A stretch of 48,423 nt of DNA from an uncultured Porphyromonadaceae bacterium (GTDB lineage Bacteria; Bacteroidota; Bacteroidia; Bacteroidales; Muribaculaceae): positions 1-48,423 of the forward strand of contig CABRZA010000001.1 in NCBI GenBank assembly GCA_902475285.1, read 5' to 3'. The notes below the pieces were generated by a model. The model was not told where the DNA came from and did not search any database. It saw only the letters and a list, made by a program, of their open reading frames with translations. The position numbers were made by a program, and so were the translations under genes. This document shows positions 8,505 through 16,424 of this stretch, piece by piece (the stretch's first letter is position 1; each line of letters opens with the position of its first letter).

Positions 8505-9202
8505 ATTGTTTGGTTTTGGGAAGAGTTGCCGACAGTATTGTCGGTAATGGATGTGATACGTCCGTCGGCCATGTTGACTATTATGTCGGAGTCGGCGGCA
8601 AGGTGTTCGTCGTGCGTCACAACCACGAAGGTCACGCCGTCGTTGTCGCGCAGATCGAAGAAGAGGCGGTGCAGCTCGCTGCGGTTGTGCATGTCGAGGC
8701 TGCCCGACGGCTCGTCGGCGAGGATGAGCGACGCGCCGTTGACGAGGGCACGCGCCACTGCCGCCCTCTGGCACTCGCCGCCGCTGAGCTGCGAGGGGAG
8801 GTGCGAGCAGCGGTCGGCCAAGCCGAGGCGTTCGAGGCGGCAGCGCGCCTCGTCGAGGGCCTTGGCGCGCGGCGTGCCGCCAATGAGGGCCGGCAGAGCC
8901 ACGTTTTCGAGGATGGAAAATTCGGGGAGCAGGCGGTGCGACTGGAACACGAAGCCCAGATTGCGGTTGCGGAAGGCGCTGAGCCGGCGGTCGGGCCATG
9001 CGGTGAGGTCCTGGCCGTCGAAGAGCACGCTGCCGCCGGCATCGGGCGCCGAGAGGGTGCCGAGAATCTGCAAGAGGGTAGTCTTGCCGGCGCCGCTGGG
9101 GCCGACGACGGTGGTGAGACGCCCCGGCGCGACATCGATGTCGATGCCGCGGAGCACCTCAAGGTGGCCGTAGGTCTTGTGTAAATTCCTTGCCTGCAAC
9201 AT
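8501..9202 (-). CDS. LolD-like ABC transporter ATP-binding protein
   Basis: The protein is 233 aa. Walker A is GPSGAGKTTLLQ, the Q-loop sits in FVFQSHRLLPEF, the signature is LSGGECQR, Walker B is LILADEPSG, and the switch His is in VVVTHDEH. The sequence resembles LolD, the ATPase of the lipoprotein-releasing LolCDE complex, and the wider MacB group. No LolC/LolE permease gene is in the window, so the partner must be encoded elsewhere. Upstream in-frame codons (Arg-rich) are out-of-frame shadow of the SlyD-like tail, so the ATG at 9202 is chosen. The 3' end overlaps the lipoprotein gene by 4 nt, which fits a lipoprotein-trafficking context. Confidence 0.85.
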   Translation of the reverse strand: MLQARNLHKTYGHLEVLRGIDIDVAPGRLTTVVGPSGAGKTTLLQILGTLSAPDAGGSVLFDGQDLTAWPDRRLSAFRNRNLGFVFQSHRLLPEFSILENVALPALIGGTPRAKALDEARCRLERLGLADRCSHLPSQLSGGECQRAAVARALVNGASLILADEPSGSLDMHNRSELHRLFFDLRDNDGVTFVVVTHDEHLAADSDIIVNMADGRITSITDNTVGNSSQNQTI

Positions 9203-9222
9203 GGTGTGGAGGTCGTGGATAA

Positions 9223-9819
9223 TCAGCAGCCTCCGCAGCAGCCATTGCCCGAGCCGCAGCCGCCGTCGTTGCAGCCGCCGTTGTCGCCGCAGCCGCCGCA
9301 GCATCCGCCGCCGCAGCCGCTTTCTTCGGCCTTGGCTTCCTCGATTTCTTCGACGGTGGGCTCGCGCACGGCGAGCACTTCGCCCACATAGTGCACCTTG
9401 TCCTTGGCCAGGGGGTGGTTGAGGTCGATTACCACGGCCTGGGGAGTGAGGCTGAGCACTGTGCCGTCGATGCGGTATCCGTCGGGTGTCATCAGCGGAA
9501 TTACCGCGCCGGGGGCGAACATCTCTTCGTCGAACTTGCCGTCGACTGTCATGCGCTCGCGGGGGATGGTGTATATTTCGTCGTCGGTGTAGGGTCCGAA
9601 GGCCATGGCGGGGTCGGCGACGAAGTCGAACTTATATCCCTGCCCGCGGCCGTTGAGCTCGTTTTCGAGAGCTTCTACAAAGCCCAGCGTGTAGCCCATG
9701 ATGGCGCGGTCGGGGTCGTCGGGGGTAACCTCGTGCACGAGGGTCTCGCTGCCGTCGGGGTTGATGCGGAAGAGCTTGTAGGCTATTTCGAAATATTTTC
9801 CGGGTTCTATTTTTTCCAT
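9223..9819 (-). CDS. SlyD-like FKBP peptidyl-prolyl isomerase with Cys/Gly-rich tail
   Basis: The protein is 198 aa. The FKBP fold with an inserted IF chaperone domain is recognisable from ...IMGYTLGFVEALENEL and MTPDGYRIDGTVLSL...VVIDLNHPLA. It is expected to catalyse proline isomerisation and hold unfolded proteins in the cytoplasm. After residue ~165 the tail is almost only Gly, Cys, Asn and Asp, with nine cysteines including two CC pairs. It lacks the histidines of the E. coli SlyD nickel-binding tail but is likely metal-binding. The start is the ATG at 9819, preceded by a sigma-54-type promoter. The ORF continues upstream to 9927 only by chance. Confidence 0.85.
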   Translation of the reverse strand: MEKIEPGKYFEIAYKLFRINPDGSETLVHEVTPDDPDRAIMGYTLGFVEALENELNGRGQGYKFDFVADPAMAFGPYTDDEIYTIPRERMTVDGKFDEEMFAPGAVIPLMTPDGYRIDGTVLSLTPQAVVIDLNHPLAKDKVHYVGEVLAVREPTVEEIEEAKAEESGCGGGCCGGCGDNGGCNDGGCGSGNGCCGGC

Positions 9820-9855
9820 TGTATGCGTATGCTTTTTTGTTTCTGTCAATATATA

Positions 9856-9871
9856 GGCAAATACCGTGCCA
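9856..9871 (-). promoter_or_regulatory. Sigma-54-type promoter of the slyD-like gene
   Basis: On the minus strand, TGGCACG-GTAT-TTGCC reads from 9871 to 9856. The -24 GG and -12 GC are exactly 12 nt apart, as required by RpoN. The predicted transcript start is near 9845, giving a ~26-nt leader to the ATG at 9819. A similar site precedes htpG. Confidence 0.65.
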
Positions 9872-9883
9872 AAAATATTCGTG

Positions 9884-11536
9884 TCAGTCGGCGGCAGGCT
9901 GAACCACTTTGAGACGGTCGCCGGCATCGCGGACTATGGAGCGGAAATAACGCTCGTTATATCCGCCGAATACGGGCTGTACGGGCATTCCTTCGGGGGT
10001 GCGCTCGAAGGCGCCGTCCTTTTCTTTCTTGATGTTGCCGTCGAGATATTTCACCAGAAGATAGTCGCCGAGCTGCTTGTAGCGCTCGGTGGCAGTCTGT
10101 GCCAGTACGTCGGTGACATTGGTGAGAAGCTCGGCGGCCTGAGGATAGCCGAGGCCCGCCACCTGCTCCACGGCGTCGCGCGCGGCGGTCTCGCCGGCGC
10201 TTTCAAGGGCACTCTGCACGCGGCGTATGTCGGGTATCATCTGCGAATAGCGGTTGTAGGCCTGGTTGGCAACGTAGTTGTTGACCCAGAACATAGAGTC
10301 CCACGACAGGGTTAGAAGGTCGGCGGTTGCTGTGTCGAGCGATTTGGGCACACGCGTGCACGAGCTGAACACCGGCACATACACGCAGGTGTTGGCGTCG
10401 TCGACGCCGAACCACAGTATGCCCTTCATGGCATCGGGGCGCGAGGCGTCGAGGTCAGCCACGAATGAGAATCCCGTCTGCTGCGTGGCAATGGCGCGCT
10501 CGTGGGTATAGGTCTGCCCGTCGACCTCATACTCCATAGGGCGCCAGCGGTAGGGGCAGTCGAAGGGGCCGGCGCCTATGTCGTTTGTCATGTCGAGCAG
10601 CGTACCCTCGAAGTGGTCGCGCATCATGTCTTTGAGGTCGGCGGCGGTGAGCTTGCGCGCGGGCTCGACCCACAGCGGCAGCGGTTCGCCACGGCCTTCC
10701 ATAATCCATGGTATGTAGGCGTCCATCTGCCCCTCTGGGGCGAAACGGCGGAAATACGACCACACTCGTGCGTCGCAGCCTCGGAGGGCGCCGGCGTCGG
10801 TTATGGCGTAGGCGCGCGAGAAGTCGAAGTCCTCGTCCTTGCCCTTGTAGTAGCCCTGCTTGCGGGCAAAGTCGATCACATCCTTGCTGTAAAGGGTGTT
10901 GGGGTCGTCGAGGGGAAATTTGTGTATGCGCGAGTGGTTGGCGTGGCCGCTTATGCAGCCGTCGGGCACGCGCCGGGCCACCCATACGGCTCCGGGGTCA
11001 GTCTTGCCCTTGCCTATGAGCTCCATAATCCACACCTCGTTGGGGTCGGCGATGGAGAACGACTCACCCTCGGAGGCGTAGCCGTAGTCGGCCACGAGGC
11101 CCGTCATGATGTCGAGGGCCTCGCGGGCGGTGCGTGCGCGTTCGAGAGCTATATATATGAGCGAGCCGTAGTCGACGGTGCCGGAGCCTTCGAGCTCGGG
11201 ACGTCCGCCCCAGGTACTCTCGGCGATGGCCACGCCGTGGCAGTTCATGTTGCCGGTGGTGGTGAAGGTCTCCTCGGCCTGGGGAATGTCGCCGAGATAA
11301 CGGCCGGAATCCCAGTCGTGCACGGCACGCTTTGCGCCGGGCACCTGGCGGCCGCCGGGAGTGTGGTAGAGAGCGCCGTAGAGCGTGTGGCTGTCGGCGG
11401 CATAAGTTATCATCGAGCCCCCGCTTGCCGTGGCGCCGGGAGCGGCAATAAGACTTGTGCAAGCCATGGCGGCGGCGCCGCACGCCGACAGAACCAGGCT
11501 TACACCTAAACGCAAAATATTCATATTTCTAAGCAT
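9884..11536 (-). CDS. C69-family (U34) dipeptidase, exported
   Basis: This 550-aa N-terminal-nucleophile hydrolase is related to PepD-type dipeptidases. After a signal peptide (LGVSLVLSACGAAAMA) the mature protein starts with Cys in ACTSLIAAPGATASGG, the expected catalytic nucleophile exposed by processing. Further family-typical stretches are ...TYAADSHTLYGALYHTPGG and ...SFSIADPNEVWIMELIGKG. An alternative ATG lies 12 nt downstream at 11524 and gives an equally good signal peptide. The protein probably works in the periplasm or outside. It lies between the AddA-like gene and the slyD-like gene with its own short gaps. Confidence 0.85.
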   Translation of the reverse strand: MLRNMNILRLGVSLVLSACGAAAMACTSLIAAPGATASGGSMITYAADSHTLYGALYHTPGGRQVPGAKRAVHDWDSGRYLGDIPQAEETFTTTGNMNCHGVAIAESTWGGRPELEGSGTVDYGSLIYIALERARTAREALDIMTGLVADYGYASEGESFSIADPNEVWIMELIGKGKTDPGAVWVARRVPDGCISGHANHSRIHKFPLDDPNTLYSKDVIDFARKQGYYKGKDEDFDFSRAYAITDAGALRGCDARVWSYFRRFAPEGQMDAYIPWIMEGRGEPLPLWVEPARKLTAADLKDMMRDHFEGTLLDMTNDIGAGPFDCPYRWRPMEYEVDGQTYTHERAIATQQTGFSFVADLDASRPDAMKGILWFGVDDANTCVYVPVFSSCTRVPKSLDTATADLLTLSWDSMFWVNNYVANQAYNRYSQMIPDIRRVQSALESAGETAARDAVEQVAGLGYPQAAELLTNVTDVLAQTATERYKQLGDYLLVKYLDGNIKKEKDGAFERTPEGMPVQPVFGGYNERYFRSIVRDAGDRLKVVQPAAD

Positions 11537-11578
11537 ACTAACATAACGTACCGTCTGCCTCTTATATTGTATGGCGCC

Positions 11579-14500
11579 CTACTCCACCCTTATCACTTTG
11601 TGGAGCAGAGGGTACCACAGGCGTCCGCACACGCGCCCGTAGCCGAGGCTGTGCATGAGCGATATATATTCCGACACCTGGCGGCGGTGGGAGGTCTTTA
11701 CTTCGGTGGTGAACTTGTAGTCGACCACGGTGACGGCGCCGTCGGGAGCTATCACCACGCGGTCGGGGCGCAACGAGCGGTCGGGCTCGTCGGGGTGAAC
11801 GGCGGGAGCGTAGATGGTGCGTTCGACGAGCACCTCGTTGCCGTCGGCAAACCAGGCCTTTACCTCGTCGCCACCGGCGGCAAAGGCCGCGGCGAGGTCT
11901 CGGCGGAAGGTGTCGAGCTCGGCCTCGCCGATGTTCTCTCGCGCGGCGTTCCAGCGCAGTGCCTCCTCGAGGTCGTCGATGACGAGGGTGTTGGCGAGAA
12001 CGGAATGGAGGACAGTGCCGCGGCGTGCGGCCTCGTCCATCTCGGGCGTGGAGGTGAATGGCGCCCGGGGGTCGACCACTTCGGCCGGCTGTTCGTTGCC
12101 GATGTCGACGTCGGCGGCAAGAAGGTCGTCGATGCACACGAGCTCGCGTGTGTCGTCGCGGAAAATCACGTTGTACACCCCTGCGTCGATGGCCGGCTCG
12201 GCAGCCTTGGCAGCGGAGGCCTTGGTGGGCGCGCCGAGGGTGAACTCGGCCGTGACGGGGTCGTAATGCCCGGCGAGCGATATGGTGTCGGGTGCCGGCA
12301 CGGTGTCGCTTTGCAGGCATCGGGCTATCTCGGCGCCCACCTCACGGCAGCCCATATACACTATCAGCTCGTGCTTGGCACGGGTATAGGCCACATAGGT
12401 GGCGTTGAGATTGTCGATGCGCTCGGCCTCTATCTCGGCGGTGACAAGCGGCGCCACGGGCGACTGCTCCGCGTCGGCGATCGGCGATGTGTTTGGCACG
12501 TCGACATAGAGCGCCGGCGGCACGCATTCCTTTCCGCGCAGCGGCCCGAAGGCGTCGAGGGGGAGCCACATGCGCGTGTTGCCGTGCTCGAGCTCCCAGT
12601 CGCCGAAGGGTATTATCACGCAGTCGCGACCCAGGCCCTTGGAGCGGTGTATGGTCATGGCCTCGACGGCGTCGATGTCGGCCGCGGCCTGGATTGCCCA
12701 CACATTGACGTTTCGCTCGTAGGCGTCGAGGAAGGAGGCCAGCGACGAGTCGGTGCTGTCGGCCATCCTCAGCGCCTGGTCCTGGAGGGCGGCGATGTAG
12801 GCATACTCGTTTCGGCGCTGTTCGGGGGGCAGCTTGGTCTGCGCCACGGCGTCGATGAGCGCCACTATGTTCGACGGATTCTTGGCGCGTATGGCGCGGA
12901 TTTCGTCGAGGAGGGCGTCGTTGTGGTTGCCGGTGTCGCGGAGGGCGGCCTCGAGGGCGTCGGCGCCTTCGCCGTCGAGAGTATTGGCGAAGTAATTGTA
13001 GCGCGTGATAAGGAGGGCCACGTCGGAGCGCGAGGAGTAGCGGCGCGCGCCGTCGTCGCCTTCGCGCGTCAGGGCCTTGGCGTGATACGAACGCCCCACG
13101 AGGTTGAGCAGACTTATGATGGTTCGCACGGCTGGGGAGTTGCTCAGCAGCAGGGCCTCCGACGAGAGCACCGGAATTTCCGGATGGCGCTCCACCATGA
13201 AGCGCACTATCTCCTTGATGTCGGTGTTGCTACGGGCGAGGATGAGGATGCGCCTCCATCCGTAGCCGTCGGCGTGCTGGCGGAGGATGTCCTGCGCCAT
13301 ACGCTCGAGCACTTCGGTGCGGTCGAATTTGTCGGGCAGGAGGGTGAGCCTCACATAGCCCGGCATATCTTCCTTGGCCACGCGCTGCACCACATTGGAA
13401 TAATAAGGAGTGTCGAACGAACGGCTCAGCAGGCTGAACAGGGTATTGTTGAAGCGCACTATCTCTGGCGCCGAGCGGTAGTTGGTGTTCTCCTCGGGCA
13501 CCGTGCCGCGCAGCTCGTTCTTGCCGGGGAAGTCGACGTTCTGCACCACATGTCCCAACAGGGCGCTGTCGCTGTTGCGGAAGCGGTAGATGGCCTGTTT
13601 CTCGTCGCCGATGATGAGATTGTCGTAGTCGTCGATACCGTTGGCCACCAAAGGCTTGAGGTTGCGCCACTGCATGGGTGAGGTGTCCTGGAACTCGTCG
13701 ATCATGATATTTTCGAGCAGCATGCCCAGCCGCTCGTATACGAATGGCGTGTCGGCCACGCCTATGATGCGCGAAAGGAGCTCGCCGGTGTCGCCGATGA
13801 GCATTATGTTGTTGTCGCGCAGGAGCGTCTGCATGGTCTCCTGCACCATGCCGATGAATTCCAGCTGCCCCACCGATTCCAGAAGGCAGGTGTAGATTTC
13901 TATCTGCGGCCTGGCCCTATGGTGCTCCTCGACGAAGCGTCGGCACAGCTCGGCGTACTCCTCGCGTGCGCCGGCCGAAAGTTCGGGAGTCTTCTTGCCT
14001 ATGAGCTGGCGGTCGGTGAGCTCGGAGGGGTCCTCGGTGAAGGCCTTGGTGGAAAGGTCGGAGCTGACAAGGCGTCCGCCCCTCGCCACTTTCTCGGCGC
14101 GGGGGTAGACCGACCCGCGCTCCGACATGGCATGCAGCCGGGCGAAATCGACAACGGCCTGGGCCGCGTCGACGTAGGGCTTGCGGTAGCCCGCTATGAT
14201 TTCTTTGAGGAGCTTCACGAACGCCTCGGGGCGGCTGGCGTCGAAGAGATAGTCGCGCAGGGGCTTGGCAATGGCGGCATAGTGCTCGTCGAGACACTTC
14301 TCCATGTTGCGGGTGAGGTCGGAGAGAAGCTTGCCCGAGCGGTCGAAATAATTGTAGCCCTGCCCTTCCTTCACAAGGTTGAGGGTGCGGTCGACGAGCC
14401 ATTGCTGCAGGCGCCCGGCGTAGGAGGGCGAATTGTAGTTGAAGTCGTCGAGCATCTGCGAGATACTGCGGCTTATCACGTCGCGGGTGTTGAGCTCTAC

Positions 14501-14947
14501 CTCGTAGTCTCCCTGGCGGTCGATTTCGCGCGCGAAGGTGCGGAGCACGGTCTGGAAGAACGAGTCGATGGTGCTCACGTTGAAGCCGCCGAAGTCGTAG
14601 AGCAGCTCGCCGAGGGCCCGGTCGGCCACCTCGCGCAGCTCCTCGCGCGTGCATGCGGCCACGCGGCAGAGGCTGTCGGCAATGCTGTCGGCGTCGCTGT
14701 GCCCGCAAGCTATGTCGTTGAGTGTGCCTATTATACGCTCCTTCATCTCCGCCGTGGCGGCATTGGTGAAGGTTATGGCCATAATCACGCGGTGGCGTCG
14801 CTGCCGGCGAGGGCCTTTGAGGCGCTTCTCGCTGTTTAGGACGTAGGTTCCGTCGGGCTGCTTCACGGTGAGCAGCGCCTTGAGATATTCGAGGGTGAGC
14901 CGGTAGGTCTTGCCCGAGCCGGCCGATGCCTTGTAGATGGTAAGCAT
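11579..14947 (-). CDS. addA: AddA/RecB-like UvrD helicase-nuclease
   Basis: This 1122-aa SF1A helicase carries a C-terminal PD-(D/E)XK nuclease and is likely to process double-strand breaks for recombination. Motif I is ASAGSGKT near the N-terminus, motif II is DEFQDTS (~418-424), motif III is GDEKQAIYRFR, and motif VI is YVAYTRAKHEL. The nuclease is marked by DRVVIAPDGAVTVVDYKF (~1058-1075). The architecture is that of the AddA subunit of AddAB. An AddB gene is normally adjacent in Bacteroides relatives but is not present in this window. The preceding gene, 12 nt upstream, is an unrelated sugar transferase. Confidence 0.85.
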   Translation of the reverse strand: MLTIYKASAGSGKTYRLTLEYLKALLTVKQPDGTYVLNSEKRLKGPRRQRRHRVIMAITFTNAATAEMKERIIGTLNDIACGHSDADSIADSLCRVAACTREELREVADRALGELLYDFGGFNVSTIDSFFQTVLRTFAREIDRQGDYEVELNTRDVISRSISQMLDDFNYNSPSYAGRLQQWLVDRTLNLVKEGQGYNYFDRSGKLLSDLTRNMEKCLDEHYAAIAKPLRDYLFDASRPEAFVKLLKEIIAGYRKPYVDAAQAVVDFARLHAMSERGSVYPRAEKVARGGRLVSSDLSTKAFTEDPSELTDRQLIGKKTPELSAGAREEYAELCRRFVEEHHRARPQIEIYTCLLESVGQLEFIGMVQETMQTLLRDNNIMLIGDTGELLSRIIGVADTPFVYERLGMLLENIMIDEFQDTSPMQWRNLKPLVANGIDDYDNLIIGDEKQAIYRFRNSDSALLGHVVQNVDFPGKNELRGTVPEENTNYRSAPEIVRFNNTLFSLLSRSFDTPYYSNVVQRVAKEDMPGYVRLTLLPDKFDRTEVLERMAQDILRQHADGYGWRRILILARSNTDIKEIVRFMVERHPEIPVLSSEALLLSNSPAVRTIISLLNLVGRSYHAKALTREGDDGARRYSSRSDVALLITRYNYFANTLDGEGADALEAALRDTGNHNDALLDEIRAIRAKNPSNIVALIDAVAQTKLPPEQRRNEYAYIAALQDQALRMADSTDSSLASFLDAYERNVNVWAIQAAADIDAVEAMTIHRSKGLGRDCVIIPFGDWELEHGNTRMWLPLDAFGPLRGKECVPPALYVDVPNTSPIADAEQSPVAPLVTAEIEAERIDNLNATYVAYTRAKHELIVYMGCREVGAEIARCLQSDTVPAPDTISLAGHYDPVTAEFTLGAPTKASAAKAAEPAIDAGVYNVIFRDDTRELVCIDDLLAADVDIGNEQPAEVVDPRAPFTSTPEMDEAARRGTVLHSVLANTLVIDDLEEALRWNAARENIGEAELDTFRRDLAAAFAAGGDEVKAWFADGNEVLVERTIYAPAVHPDEPDRSLRPDRVVIAPDGAVTVVDYKFTTEVKTSHRRQVSEYISLMHSLGYGRVCGRLWYPLLHKVIRVE

Positions 14948-14959
14948 GGAGAAGGGGGG

Positions 14960-16351
14960 TCAGAAAGCGTTCTTCTCGCCCTTGACGGCGTTGATTACGG
15001 TGCGGGCCATAATCTTGAGGTCGAGAAGGAAGGTCCAGTTCTCGATATACCACACGTCGTGCTCAACGCGGCGCTCCATCTTCCACAGCTGGTCGGTGAG
15101 GCCGCGGTAGCCGTTGACCTGCGCCCAGCCGGTGATGCCCGGCTTCACGGCGTGGCGCACCATGTAGCGGTCGACAAGGCGCGTGTAGTCCTCGGTGTGC
15201 TTGAGCATGTGGGGGCGCGGCCCCACTATCGACATGTCGCCCTTCCATACGTTGATGAACTGGGGCAGCTCGTCGATCGACGTGCGCCGGAGGAAATCGC
15301 CCACGCGGGTCTTGCGCGGGTCGTTCTCGGTGGCCTGCGCGCGGTCGGCGTTGACATTCACCTTCATCGTGCGGAATTTAAGGCACTTGAACGACTTGCC
15401 AAGATAGCCCGTGCGGTCCTGCTTGAAATACACCGGCCCTGGCGACGACATTTTGATGGCTATTGCCACGGGGATGTAGACCAGGGGATAGAACACCAGG
15501 AAGACCGACGACACCACAAAGTCGAAGCTGCGCTTGATGGCCCTGTTGATCGGATTTTTCAGAGGATTTGCCATGGTGGAGAGCACAGGCATGGGGCCTA
15601 TGCTGTTGAGCTCCAGCCGGCGACTGAGGGTGGTGGGGATGCGGGGGACATAGTAGAAGTCGGCCACGTTGTCGTCGGCGATTTTTATCACCTCGGGCAG
15701 CGACTTGTGGTGACCGGTGAGAGTATAGTAGATTTGCCTCACGCGTTTTTCGGCCACGAAGGATGCGAGCTCGCTCATAGGGCGGGCCGTGCCGGTGAAC
15801 TCCTCGTGTGGATTGTCGTCGAAATAGGCCAGCACACGGTAGCCGAAGCCGGGGTCTTTCTCCATGTTCTCCACCAAGCGCGCGGCCGTGGGGCCCGTGC
15901 CGACAATCACGGTGCGGATGTAGTTGTAGCCTCTTCTACGGCGTCCCTTCACCCAGCTCATGCCCATGACATGGAACAGCGACAGCGACAGCGCCGCCAG
16001 GGTGAAAAGCAGGATATACACACGCCCGGCCATGGCGGGAATATGGAGGAATGTGGTGAGCGACAGGAACATAAAGGAGAACACCACCACCTCCATCAGA
16101 GCCGTGCGCAGTTCGCGGTCCATGCGTATGGCCCGGATTTCGTGATAGCGCCCGAGAGCCACCATCACCGACGGCACCAGCGACACTTCGAGAAGCACCC
16201 ACATCTCGCGTATGTAGCGCGGGCTTTCGAGAAGCATGGGGAAGATGAGCAGCGTGACGGCGAAGGCGATGTTCACCAGCACGATGTCGCCCAAGATGAG
16301 TATATGAGGAAGAAGACGACCGTTGCCGTTTGTCCGTTGGTTTTCTGTCAT
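14960..16351 (-). CDS. Undecaprenyl-phosphate sugar phosphotransferase (exopolysaccharide initiation)
   Basis: This 463-aa polytopic membrane enzyme belongs to the WcaJ/polyprenyl glycosylphosphotransferase type. It transfers a sugar-1-phosphate (often glucose) to undecaprenyl phosphate, the first step of capsule or exopolysaccharide assembly. Four N-terminal transmembrane segments are followed by a CoA-binding-like Rossmann region (IVGTGPTAARLVENM) and another hydrophobic stretch. The bacterial sugar-transferase domain (~275-460) contains FDFVVSSVFLV, KFRTM, RRTSIDELPQF and VGPRPHM. It is 12 nt upstream of the addA-like gene. No other polysaccharide genes are nearby, so it appears to be an isolated initiating transferase. 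Confidence 0.92.
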   Translation of the reverse strand: MTENQRTNGNGRLLPHILILGDIVLVNIAFAVTLLIFPMLLESPRYIREMWVLLEVSLVPSVMVALGRYHEIRAIRMDRELRTALMEVVVFSFMFLSLTTFLHIPAMAGRVYILLFTLAALSLSLFHVMGMSWVKGRRRRGYNYIRTVIVGTGPTAARLVENMEKDPGFGYRVLAYFDDNPHEEFTGTARPMSELASFVAEKRVRQIYYTLTGHHKSLPEVIKIADDNVADFYYVPRIPTTLSRRLELNSIGPMPVLSTMANPLKNPINRAIKRSFDFVVSSVFLVFYPLVYIPVAIAIKMSSPGPVYFKQDRTGYLGKSFKCLKFRTMKVNVNADRAQATENDPRKTRVGDFLRRTSIDELPQFINVWKGDMSIVGPRPHMLKHTEDYTRLVDRYMVRHAVKPGITGWAQVNGYRGLTDQLWKMERRVEHDVWYIENWTFLLDLKIMARTVINAVKGEKNAF

Positions 16352-16377
16352 CCGTTATGGTTTAGATAGGTAGGGGA

Positions 16378-16404
16378 GAGCGCGCCGGACGGCGTCCGGC
16401 GGCT
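16378..16404 (-). terminator. Hairpin after the DUF349 gene
   Basis: GCCGGAC (16384-16390) pairs with GTCCGGC (16394-16400), with outer GAGC/GCTC pairing at 16378-16381 and 16401-16404. It lies between the DUF349 gene stop and the sugar-transferase start on the minus strand. No U-run follows, so it may only partially terminate. Confidence 0.4.
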
Positions 16405-16424
16405 CTTCATTTGTGGGCGGCGCC

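Noticed and set aside
7368..9173. 601-aa plus-strand ORF
   Set aside because: It spans the antisense of four real minus-strand genes with clear families (DUF3467, NigD-like, LolD-like) and their hairpins.
11567..13681. 704-aa plus-strand ORF
   Set aside because: It is antisense to the addA-like gene. It has no recognisable domain and a composition (His/Gly/Val/Glu rich) typical of the complementary frame of a GC-rich gene.
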